Source of the DNA: JAYWGN01 sp043778255
Lineage (GTDB): Bacteria; Bacteroidota; Bacteroidia; Chitinophagales; Chitinophagaceae
Assembly (NCBI GenBank): GCA_043778255.1
Contig: JAYWGN010000030.1
Location: 38,591 to 102,590, forward strand
Reading direction: 5' to 3'
DNA length: 64,000 bases
Every line of letters begins with the position of its first letter. Positions within the stretch are counted from its first letter, which is position 1. Of the stretch, positions 8,732-19,000 are shown piece by piece. The position numbers and the translations under genes were made by a program. The notes beneath the pieces are model-generated. The model saw nothing but the letters and a program-made list of their open reading frames with translations. It searched no databases and had not been told where the DNA came from.

Positions 8732-11314
8732 CTAAGTCAAATTACGGCCGTTCATATTTTGCAAAATATCCTGCAAGTCCATTTCTGTTTTTATATATAC
8801 ATCTCTTGGTTTGCTGCCTTGTGCAGGGCCCACTATACCAGCTGCTTGTAGTTGATCCATTACACGGCCTGCTCTATTAAACCCTAACTTTAACTTACGC
8901 TGTATAAGCGATGTAGAGCCACTTTGGCTCATTACTACTACATTAGCAGCCTCTTCAAACATACTATCTTTTGCACTTGCATCAAAGTCTTTGCTGCTTA
9001 CCTCTTTTTCATCAACATACTCGGGTAGCAAAAATGCCTGTGGGTAACCCTGTTGTTCACTTATAAATTCCACTACTTTGTCAACCTCTGGGGTATCAAC
9101 AAATGCACATTGTAACCTTGTAAGCTCACCATTATAACTTACTAGCATATCACCTTTACCAATTAGTTGTTCTGCCCCACCTGCATCTAATATAGTACGG
9201 CTATCAATTTTGCTGCTTACTTTAAATGCTATACGAGCCGGAAAATTGGCTTTTATAGTACCCGTAATTATATTAACCGATGGACGTTGTGTAGCTATTA
9301 TTAAGTGTATGCCTATGGCTCTTGCAAGCTGTGCTAGTCGGGCTATTGGCATTTCAACCTCCTTACCTGCCGTCATTATAAGGTCGGCAAACTCATCTAT
9401 TACTAATACTATAAATGGCAAAAACTGATGCCCATTTTGGGGGTTTAACCTACGGGCTACAAACTTTTCATTATATTCTTTTATGTTCCTACAACCAGCT
9501 TCTTTCAGCAAATCATAACGGTTATCCATTTCTATACACAAGGCATTTAGGGTATGTACTACTTTTTTGGTATCGGTTATTATGCTTTCTTCTTCTCCTG
9601 GCAATTTTGCCAAAAAATGTTTTTCAATGTGCCTATATAAACTTAACTCTACCTTTTTAGGATCTACCAATATAAGTTTTAATTGCGACGGATGTTTTTT
9701 GTACAAAAGGCTTACTAATACTGCATTTAACCCAACCGACTTGCCTTGCCCTGTAGCACCTGCCATTAGTAAGTGAGGCATTGTAGCTAAGTCCACTATA
9801 AAGTTTTCGTTGTCAATTTTTTTGCCAAGGGCAATAGGTAAACTATAATTATTGTTCTGAAACTTATCGGAAGCCAATAGTGTTTTCATACTAACAATAC
9901 GTTTGGTTATATTGGGTACTTCTATACCAATTGTACCTTTACCTGGTATTGGTGCTATTATACGTATACCTAGTGCAGCAAGGCTTAGGGCTATATCATC
10001 TTCCAAATTTTTTATTCTACTTATACGTACTCCTGGGGCTGGTACTATTTCGTAAAGTGTTACAGTAGGCCCAACGGTTGCCATTATTTTTTGTATTTCT
10101 ATATCATAGTTTCGTAGGGTACTTATAATTTGGTTTTTGTTAGTTTCCAACTCGTTGGGGTCTTGTACTATCCGCTCTGAGCCATGGTTTTCTAACATAT
10201 CAATACTAGGGTATTGGTAGTTACTGAGGTCAAGTGTGGGTTCGTAAGGTTCGTTTATTGTTTTGTGTACTTTGGCAGTTGTAGTTACTTTTTCTTCTGC
10301 TATTGCATCGGCTAGTGGCGTAGTATTTATTTCCAAAGCAAGGTCAGCTGTGGGTATATATTTTTCTTTTTCTTTTTTTGGTAAAATAGGAAAGTCCGTA
10401 TTATCCAATTCAGAATCGGCATCAATAACAGTTTCAATAGTAGTGGTAGTTGGTGGTGTTACTTCTATCACTTCAGTAGGTTCTTTTATTATAAGTTCTA
10501 AGTCATTACTAGCCACTTTGTTAGGTGCTATTACTATTACACCTTTTTCATTTTTTAGCATATTGCCTTTGGCAAATGCAGTAGCCACGGCTGCTTGGTG
10601 TTCATTCACCGTTTCAGTTGCAAAGTTTTGGCTCTCATAATCCAAACTATTTTCAATGGCAACTGATTTTGGGGTTGCAGCTTTTGTGGCAAATTGTGGT
10701 ACTGAAAAATTAGGGTTAAACCTCCAAATAATATAACATAATGAGGCACTAAACAATACAATACCTGCACCCAAAGTGCCTATAAATTTGCATAGCCAAT
10801 TATTAATCATATTGCCAAAGGCACCACCCCACGAAAAATTAGCAGCAGCAAATAGGTAAGCAAACAATACACTCATTACAACTAAGCCAAGTAGTACATA
10901 TTTAATAGTTTTTATTAAGGAAAAATATTTTTTTACAAATAATAAATTAACCCCTAACACAAAAAATAAAGTACAAATTAAATAACTAGCTACACCAAAA
11001 CCTTTGTATATAAAAAAATGAGCCGTTAATGCACCAAGCCTACCTAACAAATTGGAGGGCTTAATATCGGCCACAAATAAATAGTGTGTGCCGTTGGCCA
11101 ACAACTCATCCTGATCAACCTGCCATGTAAAAATGTATGAAGTAAATGCAGTAAACAATATTAGTGCCATAAGCAAAAAACTAACTCCAACAATTTTTTT
11201 AGTACGTTGATCTTTGCCTATAATTTCCCAAGTAATTGTTTCTTGTTCATCATCAACCAAATGCTCAGGGTTAGCATTGGTAGGTAGTGTAGTTTTCTTT
11301 ATTTTATTAGCCAT
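8732..11314 (-). CDS. ftsK: DNA translocase FtsK/SpoIIIE
   Basis: An 860-aa FtsK-type DNA pump that moves chromosome ends across the closing septum and activates XerCD recombination at dif. The N terminus has a hydrophobic region with four helices (about residues 35-200, including VSFLLMALILFTAFTSYIF and LGAGIVLFSASLCYIIW). A variable acidic/Thr-rich linker (about 210-380) follows, then the alpha/beta motor with Walker A MAGATGQGKSVGLN at about 516 and Walker B LVIDEFADLI at about 640. The C-terminal winged-helix gamma domain, which reads KOPS-like DNA signals, is present (STSLIQRKLKLGFNRAGRVMDQLQ). Length is normal for Bacteroidota. The start is ATG at 11314, six bases after a TAnnTTTG element, implying a very short leader. 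Confidence 0.97.
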   Translation of the reverse strand: MANKIKKTTLPTNANPEHLVDDEQETITWEIIGKDQRTKKIVGVSFLLMALILFTAFTSYIFTWQVDQDELLANGTHYLFVADIKPSNLLGRLGALTAHFFIYKGFGVASYLICTLFFVLGVNLLFVKKYFSLIKTIKYVLLGLVVMSVLFAYLFAAANFSWGGAFGNMINNWLCKFIGTLGAGIVLFSASLCYIIWRFNPNFSVPQFATKAATPKSVAIENSLDYESQNFATETVNEHQAAVATAFAKGNMLKNEKGVIVIAPNKVASNDLELIIKEPTEVIEVTPPTTTTIETVIDADSELDNTDFPILPKKEKEKYIPTADLALEINTTPLADAIAEEKVTTTAKVHKTINEPYEPTLDLSNYQYPSIDMLENHGSERIVQDPNELETNKNQIISTLRNYDIEIQKIMATVGPTVTLYEIVPAPGVRISRIKNLEDDIALSLAALGIRIIAPIPGKGTIGIEVPNITKRIVSMKTLLASDKFQNNNYSLPIALGKKIDNENFIVDLATMPHLLMAGATGQGKSVGLNAVLVSLLYKKHPSQLKLILVDPKKVELSLYRHIEKHFLAKLPGEEESIITDTKKVVHTLNALCIEMDNRYDLLKEAGCRNIKEYNEKFVARRLNPQNGHQFLPFIVLVIDEFADLIMTAGKEVEMPIARLAQLARAIGIHLIIATQRPSVNIITGTIKANFPARIAFKVSSKIDSRTILDAGGAEQLIGKGDMLVSYNGELTRLQCAFVDTPEVDKVVEFISEQQGYPQAFLLPEYVDEKEVSSKDFDASAKDSMFEEAANVVVMSQSGSTSLIQRKLKLGFNRAGRVMDQLQAAGIVGPAQGSKPRDVYIKTEMDLQDILQNMNGRNLT

Positions 11315-11320
11315 TGCTTA

Positions 11321-11328
11321 CAAAGATA
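11321..11328 (-). promoter_or_regulatory. Putative -7 promoter element for ftsK
   Basis: Read on the minus strand this is TATCTTTG, a match to TAnnTTTG, ending six bases before the ftsK ATG. No clear -33 element was seen. Confidence 0.4.
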
Positions 11329-11345
11329 AAGCAAAGTATCACATT

Positions 11346-11774
11346 TTATTCCTCATTCTGTTTAGTAGTTTTTCGGTATATTTTCTCTCTATCTTTAGCA
11401 AAATAAGCAGCTACAAATAGCCAACCTATTATAAATAATAATCCGCCTAATGGCGTTAGGTAGGCTAACCATTTTTCGTCGCCAATAGCTGTTAGTGGTA
11501 AGGTAACTAACAAGTATAAAGAGAAGGAGAAAAAAATTATTCCTAAACCAAAGCAAGTAGCAGCATAACTAAAGTAATGGTGCTTATAACTTTTGTAAAA
11601 TAAACCTGCAATAATTAATGCAAATACATGGTAAAAATGATATTGTACACCAGTTTGAAATACATCTAAATCTTTGGGGGATAATTGACTTTTAAGACTA
11701 TGTGCACCAAAAGCACCTAAGCCTACGGCTAGTACAGCAAATATAGCTGCAGTTAAATAAATTTTTTTATGCAT
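11346..11774 (-). CDS. DUF423 family membrane protein
   Basis: A 142-aa integral membrane protein of the DUF423 (YgdD-like) family. It has four hydrophobic helices (about residues 5-22, 43-58, 70-92 and 103-124) and the family's N-terminal signature AVGLGAFGAHSLK followed by FQTGVQYHFYHVFALI. The C-terminal tail is charged (AKDREKIYRKTTKQNEE) and cytoplasmic by the positive-inside rule. No biochemical role is established for this family. It lies just upstream of ftsK on the same strand with a 31-base gap and could be co-transcribed, although ftsK has its own promoter-like element. Confidence 0.9.
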   Translation of the reverse strand: MHKKIYLTAAIFAVLAVGLGAFGAHSLKSQLSPKDLDVFQTGVQYHFYHVFALIIAGLFYKSYKHHYFSYAATCFGLGIIFFSFSLYLLVTLPLTAIGDEKWLAYLTPLGGLLFIIGWLFVAAYFAKDREKIYRKTTKQNEE

Positions 11775-11871
11775 AAAATATTTTAGTTAAAATATTTTTT
11801 CACATATATTGGTATATGTTTTTGATTAGCGTTATAATATAACGTAAAACGAATATACGTAATTAAAAGAT

Positions 11872-12396
11872 TTAAAGATTTAAAAATTCAATTATTTTTA
11901 AGGCATTTGTAGTATGGGAATCAAATGAGTAATGTGCTTTGGAATATATAGGTACTCTTTCTATACCATGTGCCGTTATTTTTTTAGTTAGCTCTTCATT
12001 ACTCAAGTGCATTATTAATGGTCTTTTTTGAGGTGATTGCTGTACTCTTTCTATAATATTTGCTACACTAGTATGTAGCCATATTACAGTGCCATGCTGC
12101 AACATGTACTCCATATTATTATTATAAATTGGTGTACCACCACCAGTTGCTACAATAGTATTAATTAGTTTGCCAGTGTTGGTTATACACTCATGTTCTT
12201 TTTGCCTAAAATATGCCTCACCAGAATGCTTAAATATTTCCGAAATTGTTTTTTGCTCTTGAACTTCAATTTGCAAATCAGTATCTATAAAATTGTATTG
12301 TAATGCTTCAGCTAATTGCTTACCAATAGTTGATTTGCCTGTAGCCATATAACCTACAAGGTATATTAAACCTTTATTTATAGCAGGTTGTGGCAT
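11872..12396 (-). CDS. aroK: Shikimate kinase
   Basis: A 174-aa shikimate kinase that phosphorylates shikimate to shikimate-3-phosphate with ATP in the chorismate pathway. The Walker A loop is GYMATGKST (residues 15-23), the substrate-binding acidic motif is FIDTDLQIE (36-44), the binding Arg is in EAYFRQKEHE, the glycine loop is ATGGGTPIY, and the lid Arg is in KRPLIM. Length is typical. It is not in an aro cluster; its neighbours are DUF423 and an acyl-CoA dehydrogenase. No promoter element was recognised in front of the ATG. Confidence 0.95.
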   Translation of the reverse strand: MPQPAINKGLIYLVGYMATGKSTIGKQLAEALQYNFIDTDLQIEVQEQKTISEIFKHSGEAYFRQKEHECITNTGKLINTIVATGGGTPIYNNNMEYMLQHGTVIWLHTSVANIIERVQQSPQKRPLIMHLSNEELTKKITAHGIERVPIYSKAHYSFDSHTTNALKIIEFLNL

Positions 12397-12477
12397 TAAT
12401 TTATTATTGTTATTACCAATGTTATTGTTATAAAAAAATACTTTTTTTAAGCAACATTTGACAACATAAAACTACAC

Positions 12478-13659
12478 TTACTTAAATGCATTTAACCCTG
12501 TTACGTCCATACCTGTAATAAGCAAATGTATATCATGTGTACCCTCGTAGGTTATTACACTTTCGAGGTTCATCATGTGGCGCATTATGGGGTATTCGCC
12601 TGTAATGCCCATTCCGCCAAGCATTTGCCTTGCATCTCGGCATATATTTGTGGCTATTTCGCAGCCATTTCGTTTGGCCATACTAACCTGTGCAGGTGTA
12701 GCTTTGCCCTCGTTCATTAATATGCCTAACCTCCAATTAAGTAACTGTGCTTTTGTAATTTCGGTTACCATTTCGGCTAATTTTTTTTGTTGCAATTGAA
12801 AGCCACCAATTGCTCTGCCAAACTGCTCCCTTTGCATACTATATTGTAAGGCTGCATCATAACAATCCATTGCTGCACCTACTGTACCCCAAGCTATACC
12901 GTATCGGGCTTTGGTAAGGCAACCTAATGGTCCTTTAAGCCCTTTTACATGGGGCAATATGTTTGCCGTAGGCACTATTACATTATCAAATACTAACTCA
13001 CCTGTACAACTTGCCCTTAGGCTCCATTTGCCATGTGTAGTTGGTGTGCTAAAGCCTTCCATACCACGTTCTACTATTATTCCTTTTATATCGCCGGCTT
13101 CATCTTTGGCCCATACCACCGCTACTTGGCTGTAGGGTGCATTGCTAATCCACATTTTAGCACCATTAAGGGTTACGGTACCATTGCCATTATCTTTATA
13201 ATTGGTTAGCATACCAGCTGGGTTACTACCATGGTCAGGCTCAGTAAGGCCAAAGCAACCTAACCATTCGCCACTAGCTAATTTGGGTAGGTATTTCATA
13301 CGTTGCTCCTCGGTACCATAAGCATATATTGGGTACATTACTAATGATCCTTGCACCGATGCTGTGCTACGAACGCCACTATCACCACGTTCTAGCTCCT
13401 GCATCATTAAGCCATAGCTAATATTATCGAGTCCGCCACCGCCATATTGTGTAGGTATTGTGGGGCCAAAACAGCCCAATTCGCCCAACTGCTTTACTAT
13501 ATGTGTTGGAAATTCTGCCCTTTGGGCAAAATCTTCTATAATAGGCGAAATTTCTTTTTTTACATAATTACGCACTGCATCTCTTATCATCAATTGCTCT
13601 TCTGTTAGCAAATCATCTACATTAAAGTAATCGGGGCTAGTAAAGTTATCTTGTGCCAT
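12478..13659 (-). CDS. gcdH: Acyl-CoA dehydrogenase, glutaryl-CoA dehydrogenase type
   Basis: A 393-aa FAD enzyme (from the ATG at 13659) of the acyl-CoA dehydrogenase family, most like glutaryl-CoA dehydrogenase, which oxidises and decarboxylates glutaryl-CoA to crotonyl-CoA in lysine and tryptophan breakdown. Supporting motifs are VRSTASVQGSLVMYPIYAYG, with the Arg-Ser pair used for the glutaryl carboxylate, GCFGLTEPDHGSNP at the flavin site, WISNAP, QREQFGRAIGGFQL, and the catalytic Glu in ITYEGTHDIHLLITG near the C terminus. A longer frame begins nine codons upstream, but MAQDNF is the better start: those codons overlap the promoter-like element and are not family-like. It stands alone, transcribed away from the small lipoprotein gene at 13777. 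Confidence 0.9.
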   Translation of the reverse strand: MAQDNFTSPDYFNVDDLLTEEQLMIRDAVRNYVKKEISPIIEDFAQRAEFPTHIVKQLGELGCFGPTIPTQYGGGGLDNISYGLMMQELERGDSGVRSTASVQGSLVMYPIYAYGTEEQRMKYLPKLASGEWLGCFGLTEPDHGSNPAGMLTNYKDNGNGTVTLNGAKMWISNAPYSQVAVVWAKDEAGDIKGIIVERGMEGFSTPTTHGKWSLRASCTGELVFDNVIVPTANILPHVKGLKGPLGCLTKARYGIAWGTVGAAMDCYDAALQYSMQREQFGRAIGGFQLQQKKLAEMVTEITKAQLLNWRLGILMNEGKATPAQVSMAKRNGCEIATNICRDARQMLGGMGITGEYPIMRHMMNLESVITYEGTHDIHLLITGMDVTGLNAFK

Positions 13660-13683
13660 AATGAAGTATTTTATTATAAAATG

Positions 13684-13691
13684 CAAAAGTA
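13684..13691 (-). promoter_or_regulatory. Putative -7 promoter element for the glutaryl-CoA dehydrogenase gene
   Basis: The minus-strand reading TACTTTTG matches TAnnTTTG and ends 24 bases before the preferred ATG at 13659. This placement supports the shorter start. Confidence 0.4.
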
Positions 13692-13776
13692 AAATATAAG
13701 TGCTAACAATAGTTAGTTTGTTTATAGTATTTGTAACAAAATGCTTAAATTTATTGTCTAGTAAGAAAATATAATT

Positions 13777-14088
13777 ATGAAATCAAAAATTTTAATTACC
13801 CTCGGCATCGTATTATTTTCTTTTTGCAAAAAAAGTACCAACAATAACAATTATACAAATGCTGTAATTACAGGCATTGACTATACAATGTGTGCTTGTT
13901 GCGGTGGGACTTTAATTACCCTAATAAATGAGCAAACTGAAAAACAATACTTAATAATTAATAATGATAATTTGGTGGCTAGTTACATAAACGGCCCGTT
14001 TCCAGTATTGGTAAAAGTAAAATACGAAACAATAACTCCAACTTGTGGAACTCCAAAAATTAAAATTTTGACAATTGAACCCAGATAG
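13777..14088 (+). CDS. Small predicted lipoprotein with CACC motif
   Basis: A 103-aa protein that I do not recognise. The N terminus MKSKILITLGIVLFSFCKKS looks like a lipoprotein signal with Cys at residue 17, although the FSFC box is not ideal. The mature part is small and contains the cysteine cluster MCACCGG (about residues 38-44), a further Cys in TPTCGTP, and several beta-strand-like stretches (LITLINEQTEKQYLIIN, FPVLVKVKYE). Cysteines in that pattern could bind metal or form disulfides. It sits between the divergent acyl-CoA dehydrogenase gene and trpA, 57 bases upstream of the latter. Function unknown. Confidence 0.65.
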   Translation: MKSKILITLGIVLFSFCKKSTNNNNYTNAVITGIDYTMCACCGGTLITLINEQTEKQYLIINNDNLVASYINGPFPVLVKVKYETITPTCGTPKIKILTIEPR

Positions 14089-14133
14089 TTATTGAACTTA
14101 CATTTTGTTTTAAATACTTACCGTACATAGTTT

Positions 14134-14141
14134 TAAATTTG
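14134..14141 (+). promoter_or_regulatory. Putative -7 promoter element for trpA (TAAATTTG)
   Basis: TAAATTTG fits TAnnTTTG and ends only four bases before the trpA ATG at 14146. If used, transcription would begin at or beside the start codon, giving a leaderless or nearly leaderless message. Confidence 0.4.
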
Positions 14142-14145
14142 CAGA

Positions 14146-14922
14146 ATGAATGCAACTCCACTTCAACAATTATTTGCTGCCAAGCATAAAAATATACTAA
14201 ATATTTACTGCACTGCAGGTTACCCAACCTTACACGATACTGCCAAGGTAATAGCAGCCTTACAACATAACGGAGCCGATATTATAGAACTTGGTATGCC
14301 TTACAGCGACCCTGTAGCCGATGGCGAAACAATACAACAAAGTAATGCAATTGCATTGCAAAATGGTATGACAATTGCCCTACTGCTACAACAATTAAAT
14401 GATTGTAAAGCCACAATAAAAATACCGCTAATACTAATGGGTTACTTAAACCCAATACTACAATTTGGCTTCGAAAAATTTTGCGAAGCAGCAAATAAAG
14501 CAGGAGTAAGTGGCTTAATAATACCCGATATACCTGTGGTAGCCTATACCAATACTTATAAAGCAATAGTAGAAAAATATAATTTGAATTTTATATTTTT
14601 AATAACGCCTAACACAAGTATAGAACGTATAAAATTGTTAGATAGCCTAAGTACAGGGTTTATATACGCCGTATCGTCAAATGCTACAACAGGCGCTAGT
14701 AAAGACTTTAATGATGTAAATACCTACCTGCAACAATTGCAAAGTTTACAATTACGTAACCCAATATTAGTAGGCTTTGGTATTAAAGATAAAGCTACAT
14801 TCACCACAGCCTGTACTTACACTAATGGTGCTATTATTGGTTCGGCTTATATACAAGCCTTACAAAGTGGTACTGATATTGAAACAACGACAACAAATTT
14901 TTTACAAAAAATATTGAATTAA
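14146..14922 (+). CDS. trpA: Tryptophan synthase alpha subunit
   Basis: A 258-aa TIM-barrel enzyme that cleaves indole-3-glycerol phosphate to indole and glyceraldehyde-3-phosphate; indole is then channelled to TrpB. The catalytic residues are both present: Glu48 in ADIIELGMPYSDP and Asp59 in PVADGETIQ. Other family segments are PLILMGYLNPILQFG, GLIIPDIPV, FIYAVSSNATTGA, and the phosphate-binding end PILVGFGIKDK ... GAIIGSAYIQAL. Length is slightly short of the usual ~265 residues. No other trp gene lies in the window, so trpA is separated from the rest of the pathway here. It converges with the PorP/SprF gene across a 63-base gap with no clear terminator. Confidence 0.96.
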   Translation: MNATPLQQLFAAKHKNILNIYCTAGYPTLHDTAKVIAALQHNGADIIELGMPYSDPVADGETIQQSNAIALQNGMTIALLLQQLNDCKATIKIPLILMGYLNPILQFGFEKFCEAANKAGVSGLIIPDIPVVAYTNTYKAIVEKYNLNFIFLITPNTSIERIKLLDSLSTGFIYAVSSNATTGASKDFNDVNTYLQQLQSLQLRNPILVGFGIKDKATFTTACTYTNGAIIGSAYIQALQSGTDIETTTTNFLQKILN

Positions 14923-14985
14923 ACACTAAACTTATTTGGTAAACTTCAACATTACTACAATTGCTAAGTACTATAAAAACAACCC

Positions 14986-16044
14986 TTAAAAACTCGGTGA
15001 TTTGCAACGCATATTTTTAGGTCCTTTGCTATTTACAAATATTCCGTTGTGTATTATGCTTATTTCATTAGCCCCTCGTCTGCCATTAAAAGCGCCTAAT
15101 TTGCTTACCGTAGCATCGTAAGTAAAGGTAGCCGTTACCGATTTGTGCTTAATGCCAATCATTGGTATGGCAGCATCGCTTAGCCTATAATAAGCCCCTG
15201 CTATAAGTTGTGATTGTCCACCCTCACCACTTAAATTGTATTGTAAATTGCCCCCTACATTAACCTCATACGCCTTTTGCATATAACTTATATAAGCCTG
15301 GGGGTTTACTATTACTTGATCGTTAAGTTTGAAACTACCGTTAAAAAATGCCGTATAACGTTGGGCTAATTTGTTATCGTAATTGCTAGTTGGTTTAAAA
15401 AAAGTTTCCTTTGGTTTGTTAAGGTGTTGCACCGAAAACCCGAAGTTCAAATAACTTTCGTCAGTTGGAAAAGCTGCATAATTAATACCTACATTCAAAT
15501 CAAAATAACGAATGGCTGTGGTAGCAAATGTTTCGCCGGTAGGAGCATTAATATCAAAAAATTTTCCGTTCCATTGGTTATCAAATGTAAGTTTGGTAGG
15601 GTTAATACTTTTTTGTACCATACCACCTTGAAAGCCCACACTTAACAAATTAGCTTCGCCTACAAGTTGGTGATAAGCTACAGATGCATATACTTTGTTG
15701 CTTTGCAGTGCACCGCTACCTGCCTCATCTCTTAGTAATACCGCACCTACACCAAACCATCCATTATAAAATTTATCTTTAGCTACTTGTGCATCGGCAA
15801 AAAAACTAGAGGTTTTGTAGGGTACAGGTATAGTTGCCCATTGGTTGCGGTAGTTGCCACCTACTCTATAATCCACATCGGGCATAAAGCCAGTATTGGC
15901 AGGGTTGCAGGTAAGTGGCGAATTATAAAATTGTGAAAAATGTAAATCTTGTGCAGATGCATAATTAAGAAACATAAAAATGATGCAACTAAGCATAGTA
16001 AAGTTATGCTTACCGTGTTTGATATTTTTTATAATTCCGCTCAT
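14986..16044 (-). CDS. PorP/SprF-family T9SS-associated outer-membrane protein (cassette 1)
   Basis: A 352-aa outer-membrane beta-barrel protein of the PorP/SprF family. It has a cleavable signal ending at NYASAQ (about residue 31) followed by the family opening DLHFSQFYNSPLTCNPANTGF. The remainder shows alternating barrel-strand sequence (VGGNYRNQWATIPVPYKTSSFFADAQV, SVGFQGGMVQKS, YLNFGFSVQHLN) and ends in a short basic/Ser tail. SprF-type proteins are needed for secretion or attachment of partner proteins carrying T9SS type B C-terminal domains. Its partner is almost certainly the 1174-aa gene 31 bases upstream on the same strand, presumably in the same operon. Confidence 0.92.
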   Translation of the reverse strand: MSGIIKNIKHGKHNFTMLSCIIFMFLNYASAQDLHFSQFYNSPLTCNPANTGFMPDVDYRVGGNYRNQWATIPVPYKTSSFFADAQVAKDKFYNGWFGVGAVLLRDEAGSGALQSNKVYASVAYHQLVGEANLLSVGFQGGMVQKSINPTKLTFDNQWNGKFFDINAPTGETFATTAIRYFDLNVGINYAAFPTDESYLNFGFSVQHLNKPKETFFKPTSNYDNKLAQRYTAFFNGSFKLNDQVIVNPQAYISYMQKAYEVNVGGNLQYNLSGEGGQSQLIAGAYYRLSDAAIPMIGIKHKSVTATFTYDATVSKLGAFNGRRGANEISIIHNGIFVNSKGPKNMRCKSPSF

Positions 16045-16075
16045 TTTTTATTTAATTTCCTTAGTTATATTGTAG

Positions 16076-19000
16076 TTATCGTATCAACGTTATATCACCC
16101 GATTTTTTTACTTTTTGCCCATCGCTAAGCTCTACTAATAAGGTATAAGCATAAGCATCCATTGGTTGTAGTTTACCTTTGTATATACCGTTCCAGCCTA
16201 CGTTACGTTGGTTTGTTTCAAATACTATTTGTCCCCAACGGTTAAATATTCGCCAATTTATTGTTTTAATTCCAAAGCCTCTTACAAATACTTTATCGTT
16301 AACGCCATCGCCATTTGGCGTAAATGCATTGGCTATATCTAGTGCAGGTTCTATACGAGCTAATACACTGTAGCAAGTAGTATCGGTACAGCCAAATTGA
16401 TTACTTGCTGTAAGGCATACATTAAATGTACCACTTGCATTATATTGATACAATGGGTTAGTGAGGGTGCTGCTATCGCCATCTCCAAATTTCCATACAT
16501 ACTTATTGGCATCTACACTTAGGTTAGTAAATTGTGTAGGTGTATTTATTAGCGACGGATTAGGACTAAACGTAAAATTGGCTACAGGTGTAGGGTTTAT
16601 TGTAATTGATTTACGAGTAGTATCGGTAAAGTTACAAGTGTTAGGATCGTTGGCTATAAGCGTTACCGTGTATGTACCCGGAGCAGAGTATATGTGTGTT
16701 GGGGTAATAGCTGTACTTGTACCACCATCGCCAAATTGCCATTCAAATGTAGCCCCTGCTAATGAAGTATTGTTAAATGTGGCATTATAAGGTGCACAAC
16801 CGTTATTATAAGTAAAGTCTGCTTTTACTGTAGTTGATAATCTAAATATTTTAATAGCCGTATCGGGTGAGTTACAGTAATTGGTATCTTTCAATAATAA
16901 CTTTACGGTATAGTTGCCAGGAGCAGCATAAGTTTTGGGCTGTGGAGCATTGCCAGTAGTAATAAGTGGCGAACCATCGCCAAAATCCCATACAAAACTA
17001 GCCGTACCAAACGGCTTAGCAGCTGGTGCAACTGATGTATTGGTAAATATATAGCTTAAGTTGAGGCAAGGTGGTTGTTTTAACCCTACATAATCAACCG
17101 TTGCCCTATCGTTACGTACTCTTATATTAATGTAAGCGGTATCACGTAAGTTACACGACAAGGAGTCAATTGCAATCATCATTACCCTATAATAACCTGC
17201 AGTATTAAAGGTATGGGTAACATTAGGGCTTGTAGTAGAAACCACAGGTGAACCATCTTTAAAATAAAATTCGTACCTAACAGCATTTAAAAATACGTCG
17301 CTAAAATCAACTTTAAGTGGCACACAACCCGAGGTATCTGTTGCCTTCAAATCGGCACCAACACCTGTAAGGTTGAATCGTATTTTAGTCATACCAAGGT
17401 TGCAACCAGTAGCACCAGCACCATTAGATTGGCTAAAACTTCCAGCTGTGGTAGGATACTGAGCAGATCCTTGACTGTTGGCAAGTTGGCAACTAGCACA
17501 AGCTGCTTGGTATATATAACCCTTAGGGTCAAACCTACTTGTACCACCATCAACATGTTCGGATACTTGACTTATTGCCTGATTACCCCCAAAAAAACTA
17601 CCAAACAGTTGAGATGTCGCATTCCGTTCTAATACAAAATAGTAAAAGTCTCGACCATCAGTAGCACTCTTCAAGGCATCGGGTGTAACACTTAAACCAG
17701 TAGTAGTTGTATTATCAAATGGGGCATTTTCATAAACCCAACCACCCCAACCACTAACATAAACATTTTGGCATTTATCAACCAAAAAAGCAACAGGTGA
17801 AATATTAGGTAATATAGAGTTAGTACCAAACTTCGTTGAATATTCAATATTAGATAAATCTCTATTAAGTTTAGTTATAAACTGATGTGAACCTGCCTGG
17901 CTAAATGCTGCATTTATTACGGGCATATTACCTAAACTTAAACCAACAACATAAGGAAATCCAAACTTATCAAACTGTAAACCATATATTTGGTCGTAGC
18001 TAGAAGTTCCTAAATAAGTTGTTTTAATTATACTTGTTCCATCTGGTTTTATAATTGTAATAAAACCATCAGTACCGCCATTTGTTGAAGGACTTACCAC
18101 ACCTGTTTTATCGCCTAACAAATTGTTACTCTCCGTACCACCTGCCACATATATATTACCATCAATGGGGTTAGTGTTAATTACATAAGCTGCATCGTTT
18201 AAGGACCCACCAAAAAAACTACTAAAAACAAGGGTACTAAGGTTAGGCGTTGCTTTTATAATTACACCATCTTGCCCCCCACCACCATAATTGTTTTGAA
18301 ATGCAAAGGGTGTTCTGAAAAAATTAGTAGATTTGGTACAAGATGCTAATATTATATTACCCGAAGCATCTATGTTAACTTCGCTACGTCCATCGTCGCC
18401 GTAATTATATTGTAAAGAAGATTTTAATCTAGTTGCATTTATATTTACACCATCATCGTTAGACCCTGCAATTATCATAGAACCAATTAATCCATTACCA
18501 GCAGCATTTAGTTTGGTTATAAAAATATCATAACCACCACGTGTACCAAATAAAGAAGTAGTAGGATAGTTATTGGAACTAGTACGCCCTGCAATTACTA
18601 AATTGCCAGAAGCATCTGCTATTAAACTATGCGGTTGTTCATCTGCACTTCCACCTATATATGTTGCATATATTCTAGTGCTACCATTCGGGTTAAGTTT
18701 TATGATACTAACATCATCAACTCCACCAAAATTTGTTTGAAATGCTCCGGGTGTAACTGGGAATCCAGGTTGGGTTCTACCTATTCCACCACCAAAGAAA
18801 CTTTCATCAGGTCCATAAGTGGCAGAAAAACCCCAATTATCAGCGGTGCTGCCTGTATGAGTGCTAAATATTAATGTAGGGTCTATTACAAGTGGTAGGT
18901 TTTTATCATAACTTTTTACTTTAAAACTTAATGTACTGCCTTCAAGTTGGTAACTTGAGTTAATTTTTTGTTTTTTGTTATCAATTAATTGGTAGGTATA

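Noticed and set aside
13660..13686. N-terminal extension of the acyl-CoA dehydrogenase (MHFIIKYFI)
   Set aside because: The extra codons overlap a -7 promoter-like element and do not resemble the family's N terminus; MAQDN is a better start.
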